Of a DNA stretch of 64,000 bases, positions 17,416 through 24,725 are shown piece after piece (position 1 is the stretch's first letter; the number at the start of each line of letters is the position of its first letter). A program made the translations under genes and the position numbers. The notes below the pieces were generated by a model. It ran no database searches. It had not been told where the DNA came from and saw nothing but the letters and a program-made list of their open reading frames with translations. This stretch comes from Paraburkholderia sp. BL23I1N1 (lineage in GTDB: Bacteria; Pseudomonadota; Gammaproteobacteria; Burkholderiales; Burkholderiaceae): contig NZ_RAPV01000004.1 of NCBI RefSeq assembly GCF_003610295.1, forward strand, positions 201,865-265,864. The letters run 5' to 3'.

Positions 17416-18792
17416 ATGCGCCTCGTCAATCGCGATCATCCCGACAGGATCAGCCGGCAGCTTGATCCGGCAGAAGCCGCAGCAGTTCGCGGCTTCTGCG
17501 GCGCGGGACAGGAAGTCCGGCCGGGCGACGTGGAGCTCGTCGCGGCTGTGCTCGAGGAGATGCACGACGGTCGGCACGTCCGGCTGTGGCTCGAATGCGA
17601 CTGCGGGCATGGTGCAAAGACACAGCCACGGCTGACCGCCCGTGTGCGTGATGAAGGACCGCGTCATTTCGTGCGCATGCACAGATACGGCGAGCATCGC
17701 TGTGCGCTGGCCTCGTTCCGCCAGACTCCGGAACCCGAAGACGGCGAGCCGGACGCTGATCCAGCGTCACCGGGCCAGCACAATCCGCTCAAGCCGGTTG
17801 GCGACGCACTCGACTATCTTGACGATCTGCACGAAGGGATTGCACGCCCGGGTGGCTCCGGCGGCTCAACTGGTGGTCGCGCCGACAACGGGCGACGCCT
17901 GCCGCGCCTGGGGCGCATCTTGCACACGTTGCTGGACGATGCGGGCTTCGCGACCGCGCACGTGGATTCGCTGAAGGAAACAACCCGCTCGTGGGACCGC
18001 CTCGAAGCGTACGCGGCCGATGAGGCGATGAGTCCGGAACTGACGCTGGGGCAGGTGCTGTACTTCAAGCCGTGGACCAGCCTCAATGAAAAAATGGCCA
18101 CCATCGACGCGCTGCCGTGGCCCGACAAAAAGGCGCGCAGCGCGCTGCTGCTGTTCGTTGCAGACGAGATCCACGACGGCGCAGCGATCAAGAAAACGCG
18201 CATGGGCGAATGCCGGGTGCGGCCGGCTAAAGGCATCCGCGGCGGCGGCCGCGACCACGGCCTCACGCAGCCGCCGTACTGGGCGCTCACCGTCGTCGAT
18301 CGCGATCGCGAGGGCATCGCCCGGTTCCGGGAGGCATTCGCGCAGCATGCGTATTCGTTTGCGCGACCGGTGCCGCTGGACAGCCGCTACGAGCGCCGTA
18401 CGCTCGAACAGCTGTTCAGCGTCATGGAGTGGGTCAAGAAACGTGGCGTCGACGTCACGCTCGCCAAGCCGCTGTTCGATCGTGAGGTTCGACAGCTCGA
18501 CGACCCGAGCCTCTGGTGCCGGCCGGACTTCGAGCCGACATTCCGGACGGTTGAAGCGGCGGGCACCGCGCCGCGGCTGCATCGCGTCGTCATCGAGACG
18601 ATGGGCGCAGACGAGCCTGAATATCTGGAGCGCAAGTCGCGCATGCACGAGATCATGAAGCGCCGCGGCATCCTCATCGAACACCGGGTATCGGACGGTG
18701 ACGGCCAGGCTGAACGCGACGACGCGTTCCTTCGTCGTGTCGGTGCGAAGATCCTCCATCTTGCCGGTGTGCAACGGGTAGGGACGCACTGA
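17416..18792 (+). CDS. DUF1173-like plasmid protein (copy A)
   Basis: The protein is 458 residues. The N-terminal part has a Cys-containing segment (WLECDCGHGAKTQPRLTARV, then HFVRMHRYGEHRCAL). A middle helical domain (RLGRILHTLLDDAGFA, LTLGQVLYFKPW) is followed by a C-terminal domain (EYLERKSRMHEIMKRRGIL). The layout fits DUF1173, a family found beside conjugation genes on proteobacterial plasmids. Its C-terminus recalls nuclease-fold proteins, but I cannot identify catalytic residues. The paralogue at 30453-31823 is about three-quarters identical by eye. Confidence 0.62.
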   Translation: MRLVNRDHPDRISRQLDPAEAAAVRGFCGAGQEVRPGDVELVAAVLEEMHDGRHVRLWLECDCGHGAKTQPRLTARVRDEGPRHFVRMHRYGEHRCALASFRQTPEPEDGEPDADPASPGQHNPLKPVGDALDYLDDLHEGIARPGGSGGSTGGRADNGRRLPRLGRILHTLLDDAGFATAHVDSLKETTRSWDRLEAYAADEAMSPELTLGQVLYFKPWTSLNEKMATIDALPWPDKKARSALLLFVADEIHDGAAIKKTRMGECRVRPAKGIRGGGRDHGLTQPPYWALTVVDRDREGIARFREAFAQHAYSFARPVPLDSRYERRTLEQLFSVMEWVKKRGVDVTLAKPLFDREVRQLDDPSLWCRPDFEPTFRTVEAAGTAPRLHRVVIETMGADEPEYLERKSRMHEIMKRRGILIEHRVSDGDGQAERDDAFLRRVGAKILHLAGVQRVGTH

Positions 18793-18835
18793 TGCCTCAA
18801 GCCAGAGACAAGGTGTCCGGATGAAGGCGTATATA

Positions 18836-18904
18836 TGGGGTTTGAGGTGCAGTGGAACAGTCACCGTTTTTTTGCGTAACCGTTCCACTGCGCCTCAAAC
18901 CCCA
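18836..18904. repeat. 69-bp near-perfect palindrome at left edge of cargo
   Basis: The arms 18836-18861 and 18879-18904 match at 24 of 26 positions (TGGGGTTTGAGG then GCAGTGGAAC), with a 17-base T-rich spacer. It lies 44 bp after the DUF1173-like gene and before the AT-rich leader of the cargo. The arm sequence resembles the terminal repeat of Tn3 (GGGGTCTGACGC then CAGTGGAACG), but no transposase is present. It may be two transposon ends placed head to head, a MITE, or a regulatory hairpin. Confidence 0.6.
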
Positions 18905-18971
18905 AAACGCTGAACGATGACTATGAAATCAGGCGTCAGTAGCACACGACTGGCGCTCGATGCACGAAAAA

Positions 18972-19003
18972 GAAAGCCACCTGTGACGGTGGCCTTTTCT
19001 TTG
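18972..19003 (+). terminator. Rho-independent terminator
   Basis: The stem GCCACC/GGTGGC (18976-18981 and 18988-18993) is flanked by AAA on the left and CTTTTCTTT on the right, the usual terminator pattern for + strand transcripts. It would stop read-through from the conjugation operon into the cargo. A second perfect 9-bp hairpin follows immediately. Confidence 0.7.
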
Positions 19004-19031
19004 GGCGAGTGCCTTAGTTATTCACTCGCCC
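19003..19031. other. Perfect 9-bp hairpin directly after the terminator
   Basis: GGGCGAGTG (19003-19011) pairs with CACTCGCCC (19023-19031) across an 11-base loop. It abuts the terminator on its left. There is no following U-run, so it may be an insulating structure or protein-binding site. From here to 19351 the DNA is AT-rich with no convincing gene. Confidence 0.5.
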
Positions 19032-19218
19032 TGCTGCGACGTAAATAATTCGCCAATTAAAACTTCGCAACGAATTTCCTAGAATTACGAGTCGAAATGC
19101 CCCGTAATAAATGGTAATAATTCAAGACGCATACTCAGAAAAATTTAACACCCGGTTTCGTTTACACAAGGCAGAATCCAGAAAATCGCATCTTAAGCGG
19201 CATGCGCATTGGATTTCC

Positions 19219-19293
19219 TTCGATAAGCTTTCCGTATTATAACAGAAAGTAATCGGGAGGGTAAAACCCAAATATGCGGAAAAGCTTATCGAA
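19219..19293. promoter_or_regulatory. Spaced inverted repeat upstream of the cargo operon
   Basis: TTCGATAAGCTTTCCG (19219-19234) is repeated in inverted form as CGGAAAAGCTTATCGAA (19277-19293), one base longer, with a 42-base AT-rich spacer. It lies 60-130 bp before the first start codon of the cargo operon, inside the only AT-rich leader of the region. This is the right place for an operator or a DNA-bending promoter site. I see no convincing sigma-70 pair, and the function is inferred from position. Confidence 0.5.
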
Positions 19294-19351
19294 TTCGCGC
19301 GCCGGTAGCATCGTGGCGGAGACAGTGAAGTAATCAAACGATACTAAATCC

Positions 19352-22198
19352 ATGAACGACTTCAGCCAGAACAGACAGAGCTTGCTGCGTGACCTGATTG
19401 AATCGAAATGCGTATTCCGCGCGCCTAAACATCGGCTTGTATCATCAAGCGGAAAATCCCTGTCATGGCTGATTGATTTACGACCGATCCTGCTTTCATC
19501 GGAAGGGCTCGATACGCTTGCTGAGTTATTCTGGACGCGCTACGCGGACCAACTGCCGTTTCAGGTAGGCGGCATGGAAATGGCCGCTGTACCGCTTGTG
19601 GCCGCGATTCTCATGAATGCCGCGCGAAAGGGATATAACGTCACTGGCTTTATCATTCACAAAGAGCGCAAGCGCTATGGCCGGATGAATGCCATTGAAG
19701 GTGACGTTTCGGATGCGCCGGTTCTGCTTGTGGATGATATTTTCAATAGCGGCACGAGTCTTGAGCAATCGAGAGTCGTGCTCGAAGAAATTAGCCGCAC
19801 CATCTGGAAAGTCTGGAGCGTGATCGATTACGGTTCCCGCACCGGAACCGAATGGCAGAAGCGACACGGCGTTACGGTCGAATCTGCTTACGCCCTTGAG
19901 GATTTCGGACTCAAGCTGTCGGTTCCTAAAAGCCACGCAGCACAGCTTTCATTCGTCACGCGCTGGGTCGCTAAAACAGAGTCCGCGAATCATCATTATG
20001 TCGTGCCGAAGTCGGCACCGCGTGCGCAAAACGGCTTTATTTATTTCGGCACGGATGCCGGGGAAATGCGCTGCGTTGATGGGGCGAGCGGTCAAACGCG
20101 TTGGAGCTTCAAAATCGAAGCAGGGCGCTCGAAAGGAATCTGGTCCACGCCTTACGTCACGCATGATCGGGTTTTCTTCGGCGGCTATGACGGCAATCTG
20201 TACGCCCTGTGTGCAGAGAATGGGCGAGAAATATGGCGATACGTTGAGCCTGACTGGATCGGATCATCACCGGCCTACGCGGCTGATTTGGGCCTCGTGT
20301 TCATCGGCGTTGAATATGCCAGTCCGACACGAGCTGGCGGCGTAACGGCCATCGATGCAAAGTCCGGTCAGAAGGTTTGGGAATATCCGACCCGTTGCTA
20401 TGTCCACGGCTCCCCGCTCTATGTCGCAGATATTGCGGCAGTGCTGTGCGGCACCAATGACGGCGCATTAGTGGCGCTCGATGCGCATACCGGCGCGGTT
20501 CGATGGCAATTCCAGACGAACGGCGCAATCAAGCATGCGCCTGCGCTAGACCTTGAGCGCCGACAGGTCGTGTTTGGTTCCTTCGATGGCGGTATTCGTG
20601 GCGTGAGTCTCGATACCGGCGAACTGAGATTCTGCATCCAGACGGGAAATGCGGTCTACACCACGCCGCTGATTGACGGCGCTCGCGCCTGGTGTGGATC
20701 GACGGACAAATATCTGTATGTGATTGACCTCGCGACCGGCGAAGGCATTGCGAAAATCGGCGCGCACTCGAAGATATTTTCGTCGCCTGCTCGTATCGGG
20801 CCCTGGGTATGGTTCGGCAGCACGAACGGGCGTGTTCGCGCAATCGACCCGGCAACCTTTGCGCTGGCCGGGGTGTTTCAACTGCCGGATGCCGTCACAA
20901 GCGCCGTCGAATACGATTCGGTTAATCGCATGCTCATAGTCGTTAGTATAGCAAACCGCCTGTATGGAATATCAGTGATGCCACCGGTCCTGCGGGAACA
21001 ATCAGAAGATGGTCAGTCGCAGATTGACGTGACGGCGCTGCAACTTGCTCGCCTCACCGTCGATGCGGTGATAAATCACACGCCTTTGCCTGATCCTGAA
21101 CGATATCGTCTGACCGGCGCGTATCCGCATGGTGGCGTCTTTGTCAGCCTGCGAAACCAGACGACCTTGCAACGGATCGGACGTGGCGGCCAGTGGACAT
21201 TTGATGCAGCCGGTTCGTCGCCGGAAATGTCGGTCATCGTCGCAACGACAAAAGCCTGTGCAAATCTGTCTATCGATTCACTGCGTGAGACGATTGTCAG
21301 CGTCAGCCTGTTTGGTCCGCTTGAGCAAACCACGCTCGAAGAACTGAACCATGAAAAATTCGGGATCGTTGTACGGGCCACGGCGGGCGCGAAGCTCGGC
21401 GGCGCACTGCCGAATTCGCCGGAATATAGCAACGAGCAGGGCCAATATCTTCATGCGCTGCGCAATGCGAAGTTCACGCAGTGGGAAGGGCACACGCTTT
21501 ACCGGCACACGGTTGAACGGCAGGCGGAAGACCTGTCCTGGCCCGTCTACGGCGCTCCTTTTCCATATGACGAGGCTGATTTGACGCGCTTCGTGGCGTG
21601 GCTGCTGAGCCCGGGGGGACGGGCCGAATCGCAGGATTTCTATTCGGGACTCGCAGACCGTCTTTCGGCGCTCGCCGTTACGCGGTACGTCGATGCGCTT
21701 GTCGCAGGCTCCAATGACGCTCGCCGTCAAGCCGTCGATGCAAAAGTCACGACGATTCTTTTACCGGTTGCCGGAATGCAGAACGCGGACGTGAGTGACC
21801 TGAAGGAATCGGTAGCCAGTCAGCGTACCGGCGCAGAACGCGTTCTGTTGTCGCTGATATTCAAAGGCCGCAGCGTAGGTGAGCGCACGCGCCTTCGCGG
21901 GCATTTTCGGATGGATCGCGATGCACTGATCTGCCGGAACGATGCCGAATCACAGGTATTTCTGCCTGCACTGAACATGCAACGTGGGATGGACGCAGAA
22001 ACGTTGATCGCAACGTTGCCGGATTTTCCGGCTGCGACGTGGGAAATTGCGCCTTGCTGGACGTGGGCGGTCGAGGGTGAAGCAAATCCGCTTCTAGTGC
22101 GAGGCATGACGGACGCAATTCTGAGCGCGGATTCAAGAATCAATGGCAGTGCGGGTGCCATTGTGGATGTATCTCACAACCCGCTTTTTCAGGAGTAG
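19352..22198 (+). CDS. Fusion protein: phosphoribosyltransferase-like, PQQ-type beta-propeller and AMMECR1-like domains
   Basis: The protein is 948 residues without signal peptide or membrane helix. Residues about 1-195 look like an orotate-type phosphoribosyltransferase, with the PRPP-binding motif VLLVDDIFNSGTS at 124-136. Residues about 225-545 form a PQQ/Trp-docking beta-propeller with repeats such as YFGTDAGEMRCVDGASGQT and FGSTNGRVRAIDPAT. Residues about 588-725 match AMMECR1 (GGVFVSLRN, SVSLFGPLEQ, FGIVVRA, HTLYRHTVER). The last 220 residues are unrecognised. The gene opens an export operon, five bases before a double-glycine peptide gene. I infer a role in peptide modification or regulation; no such fusion is known to me. 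Confidence 0.8.
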   Translation: MNDFSQNRQSLLRDLIESKCVFRAPKHRLVSSSGKSLSWLIDLRPILLSSEGLDTLAELFWTRYADQLPFQVGGMEMAAVPLVAAILMNAARKGYNVTGFIIHKERKRYGRMNAIEGDVSDAPVLLVDDIFNSGTSLEQSRVVLEEISRTIWKVWSVIDYGSRTGTEWQKRHGVTVESAYALEDFGLKLSVPKSHAAQLSFVTRWVAKTESANHHYVVPKSAPRAQNGFIYFGTDAGEMRCVDGASGQTRWSFKIEAGRSKGIWSTPYVTHDRVFFGGYDGNLYALCAENGREIWRYVEPDWIGSSPAYAADLGLVFIGVEYASPTRAGGVTAIDAKSGQKVWEYPTRCYVHGSPLYVADIAAVLCGTNDGALVALDAHTGAVRWQFQTNGAIKHAPALDLERRQVVFGSFDGGIRGVSLDTGELRFCIQTGNAVYTTPLIDGARAWCGSTDKYLYVIDLATGEGIAKIGAHSKIFSSPARIGPWVWFGSTNGRVRAIDPATFALAGVFQLPDAVTSAVEYDSVNRMLIVVSIANRLYGISVMPPVLREQSEDGQSQIDVTALQLARLTVDAVINHTPLPDPERYRLTGAYPHGGVFVSLRNQTTLQRIGRGGQWTFDAAGSSPEMSVIVATTKACANLSIDSLRETIVSVSLFGPLEQTTLEELNHEKFGIVVRATAGAKLGGALPNSPEYSNEQGQYLHALRNAKFTQWEGHTLYRHTVERQAEDLSWPVYGAPFPYDEADLTRFVAWLLSPGGRAESQDFYSGLADRLSALAVTRYVDALVAGSNDARRQAVDAKVTTILLPVAGMQNADVSDLKESVASQRTGAERVLLSLIFKGRSVGERTRLRGHFRMDRDALICRNDAESQVFLPALNMQRGMDAETLIATLPDFPAATWEIAPCWTWAVEGEANPLLVRGMTDAILSADSRINGSAGAIVDVSHNPLFQE

Positions 22199-22203
22199 TT
22201 CAG

Positions 22204-22677
22204 ATGCAAACGATTGATGATCTGGATTTGCTGCGGTACGTAGCCGGCGGTGACGGTGACGGCGGTGGGGACGGAGATGGTGATGGCGACGGCGGCGGTT
22301 ACGGCGATGGCGATGGGGACGGCGATGGTGACGGTGATGGCGATTCTGGCGAAGCGTCAGCTACGTGCACTGCCGCAACCGCATTGGCAGACGGAGGCTA
22401 CCAGAGCGCCGACAATGCTGCGGTCGGTGCATCCGAAGGCCAGGTTGCCGCTTTGGCAGACGCCATCGGTAAGGGAATTGGCATCGATGGGGACCTAGGT
22501 AATGCCGAAATGGCGGGTTATGAAGCTGCGCAACAAGGTCTGTCTTTGGGGCAAGCCGAAAGCGCAAACCTTAGTTCATTCCAAAGCCACACGCTTGGTT
22601 TCGTGGCCGGGTATGTCGCAGGCGCTGTCGCGCGTGGGGTGGGATATGGCGGCGGTGGTGGTGGTCACAACCACTAA
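22204..22677 (+). CDS. Putative secreted peptide with double-glycine leader and Gly-Asp repeat
   Basis: The protein is 157 residues with a good ribosome-binding site (AGGAG). The N-terminus MQTIDDLDLLRYVAGG fits a double-glycine leader, cleaved after Gly16 by C39 peptidases. The predicted product (141 residues) starts with a run of about 15 Gly-Asp units. A single Cys in ATCTAATALADGG, an Ala/Gly-rich helical core (FVAGYVAGAVARGVG) and a Gly6-His-Asn-His C-terminus follow. The matching C39 transporter is encoded in the same operon. Length and Gly-rich core recall class II microcins such as colicin V. Activity cannot be judged from sequence. Confidence 0.78.
   Translation: MQTIDDLDLLRYVAGGDGDGGGDGDGDGDGGGYGDGDGDGDGDGDGDSGEASATCTAATALADGGYQSADNAAVGASEGQVAALADAIGKGIGIDGDLGNAEMAGYEAAQQGLSLGQAESANLSSFQSHTLGFVAGYVAGAVARGVGYGGGGGGHNH
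22246..22347 (+). repeat. In-frame hexanucleotide repeat encoding Gly-Asp units
   Basis: The DNA is built of degenerate GGNGAY units, interrupted by GGY and TAC codons. Units are six bases, so slippage would change repeat number without changing frame. It encodes the acidic Gly-Asp tract just after the predicted leader cleavage site. It was considered as a calcium-binding tract, but it does not follow the nine-residue RTX spacing. Confidence 0.8.
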
Positions 22678-22830
22678 GAAATATCCCTGACGTGCAGGCT
22701 TTGAATTCTCGATAAATCGAATTTGTTGCCTGATCGATGAACGATAGTGGATGCCTGGTCCCGCGACTGGACGCCGTTTTCGTCATCGTTGCCGCATAAA
22801 ACAAACGTTGTTTCAGTCGAACTGTGTTCA

Positions 22831-23799
22831 ATGAAACCAGAAAAAGATTTCCCGCATGCCTTCATCGATCTTGCAAAGTTGGGCCGAACCGACTGGCAGG
22901 CGATAGCGTTGACTATTCTGATTCTTGCTTGCGTCATCGCCGTGAGCACACTCGGCGCTTTGTTGTTGCCCATTCCGGGAATGCCCGCATATCGGTCACT
23001 GTATTTCGAACATTTTAGTATCCTTGCGGCCTTTAATTCTTTGCTTCTTGACGCGGGAAGTCCGGTCGGCGTTTTCGGATTCTGGCTCGCATGCAAATTT
23101 GCTCTGCGACGCCCGTTCCGTTCCCTGATTTCAATCGATTTGAAGTTCCGTGTCCGGCGCTTTTTGCTCGGCGCGGCACTGTACCAGCTTGCCTTCATGG
23201 TCGGTGTCGCGGCCATGTGGCTGTATGCTGGACTGCGCTTCGATATATGGACATCTCCGATTGGGCATTTCCAGCTTCCGAAGACTGATCCGAATGTAAA
23301 CCCGATTCTGAAAGTGTCACTTGCACTAATTACGCTGCTCGGCATCGCCTTTCTCGCATTCGGAGAAGAACTGTATATGCGTGGCTGGATGACGCAGACC
23401 ATTGGGCAATATATTCGCATCCCGGTCGTAGTCGTGGTATTAGTGGCCGTTTTGTTCGCCATGTTTCACACGCAGTATAAATGGCCGGTGAAGATTGAAA
23501 TGTTCTTTTGTGCGCTTGGGTTTTCCGCCTTGAGTCTGCGGGATCGACGGCTTGAGCTTGCGGTCGGGGCGCACTCAATGATGAACATTTGGGTGACGCT
23601 GACACCGATGTTTTTCACGGGCTCACATTCCAATACGCATATCTTGATCCCGGATGCAATTGTTTTCGCGTTGATAAAAGGTGCGCTGCCCTTCGCGCTG
23701 ATGTACTGGTTCCTGCAAAAGACGAAAGGATGGTTCGCGCCGGTTGGCGAAAGTCTACCGCATATCGAAAATGCTGTTTCAGCAGAGCATTGCTCATGA
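22831..23799 (+). CDS. CPBP-family intramembrane protease (copy 1)
   Basis: The protein is 322 residues with multiple hydrophobic helices. The three CPBP (CAAX protease and bacteriocin-processing) motifs are present: EE and R in FGEELYMRGW, His in FAMFHTQYKW, and HSMMN near the end. The chosen ATG gives MKPEKDFPHAFIDLAKLGR, aligning with the start of the neighbouring paralogue; a GTG 84 bases upstream is possible. CPBP proteins next to bacteriocin genes often give self-immunity or take part in maturation. The stop overlaps the second copy (ATGA). Confidence 0.82.
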   Translation: MKPEKDFPHAFIDLAKLGRTDWQAIALTILILACVIAVSTLGALLLPIPGMPAYRSLYFEHFSILAAFNSLLLDAGSPVGVFGFWLACKFALRRPFRSLISIDLKFRVRRFLLGAALYQLAFMVGVAAMWLYAGLRFDIWTSPIGHFQLPKTDPNVNPILKVSLALITLLGIAFLAFGEELYMRGWMTQTIGQYIRIPVVVVVLVAVLFAMFHTQYKWPVKIEMFFCALGFSALSLRDRRLELAVGAHSMMNIWVTLTPMFFTGSHSNTHILIPDAIVFALIKGALPFALMYWFLQKTKGWFAPVGESLPHIENAVSAEHCS

Positions 23800-24725
23800 A
23801 AATAAAATCCTATTCCTTCATCGATCTAGCCAAGTTAGGGCGAACCGACTGGCGCGCTGCTGTTTTGACCGTCTTTATCATCGCACTCCTGAGCATAATT
23901 TGTAATTGGAGCGTCCTGCTGCTCACGGGCGGCTCCCTTTACTTCAGAAATTACCATATCGCGGATGTAGTCAAGACTATCGTGCACGCTGCAACGGACC
24001 CGGTTATCTCTGTTTTCGGATTCTGGATCGCGTGCAGAAAGGTTCTGCGACGCCGGTTCCGCTCGCTGATTTCTGCTGATCTGACGTTCAGATTTCGGCG
24101 CTGTCTGCTTGGTGCTGCGTTGTACCTGCCCGTCAATGTGATCGGATATTTAACTATGGCGCTTTACTCATCGGCGCGATACGGCGCATGGATGTTTCCG
24201 TTCGGTCACTTCGAAGGAATTCACGGCGAACAGATTGTCAAACTAATAGGTGCGTTGATCAGTTTTCCGTTCCTCGCGTTCGCAGAGGAAGTGTATTTCC
24301 GGGGATGGCTGACGCAGACCATTGGGCAATATATACGCATGCCGTTTGTCGTCGTGGCAGTCGTGGCCGTGGCGTTCGCGGCCTACCATACGCAATACAA
24401 CCTGCAACTGAAAATGGTGATGTTGTTTTCCTCACTCGGCTTTTCTGCACTGAGCTTGCGCGATCAGCGTCTTGAGCTTGCGGTCGGTGCGCACACGATG
24501 ATGAACATATGTGCGGCGTTGCAGATACTGTTCTTAACGGGTCCGCTATCTCATATGCAGACTTCCGCAACGGTAACGACGTTCGACTGGTTTGCACTCG
24601 CCGTCATCAAAGGTGCGTTGCCCCTCGCGCTGATGTACTGGTTTCTCCAAAAAACAGGCGGATGGTTCGCGCCGACTGATACGCGCACGGCGAGCACTAT
24701 TGCTGTTCAACCCGAACGCCTGTGA
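23796..24725 (+). CDS. CPBP-family intramembrane protease (copy 2)
   Basis: The protein is 309 residues and paralogous to the preceding one along its length (YSFIDLAKLGRTDWR at the start; MYWFLQKTGGWFAP at the end). The catalytic motifs are intact: FAEEVYFRGW, FAAYHTQYN and HTMMN. It is coupled to copy 1 by ATGA and to the adaptor gene by a GTGA overlap. The pair may act as a heteromer, or one may be protease and the other immunity factor; the sequence does not decide. Confidence 0.82.
   Translation: MKIKSYSFIDLAKLGRTDWRAAVLTVFIIALLSIICNWSVLLLTGGSLYFRNYHIADVVKTIVHAATDPVISVFGFWIACRKVLRRRFRSLISADLTFRFRRCLLGAALYLPVNVIGYLTMALYSSARYGAWMFPFGHFEGIHGEQIVKLIGALISFPFLAFAEEVYFRGWLTQTIGQYIRMPFVVVAVVAVAFAAYHTQYNLQLKMVMLFSSLGFSALSLRDQRLELAVGAHTMMNICAALQILFLTGPLSHMQTSATVTTFDWFALAVIKGALPLALMYWFLQKTGGWFAPTDTRTASTIAVQPERL

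Larger units (their letters stand above)
16591..18790 (+). repeat. Left copy of a diverged direct duplication flanking the cargo island
   Basis: This segment holds the end of the 174-residue gene, the 67-residue gene, the winged-helix gene and the DUF1173-like gene. The same order is found at 29748-31820. The first 109 bp (16591-16699) are identical in both copies; divergence then rises to roughly a fifth to a quarter of residues in the last two proteins. This copy is intact. The ends given are where protein-level similarity stops by eye, not an alignment result. Confidence 0.85.

Noticed and set aside
22246..22347. Gly-Asp repeat considered as a CRISPR-like array or RTX calcium-binding repeats
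   Set aside because: The units are six bases without spacers, and the amino-acid spacing does not follow the nine-residue RTX pattern; it is a coding low-complexity tract.
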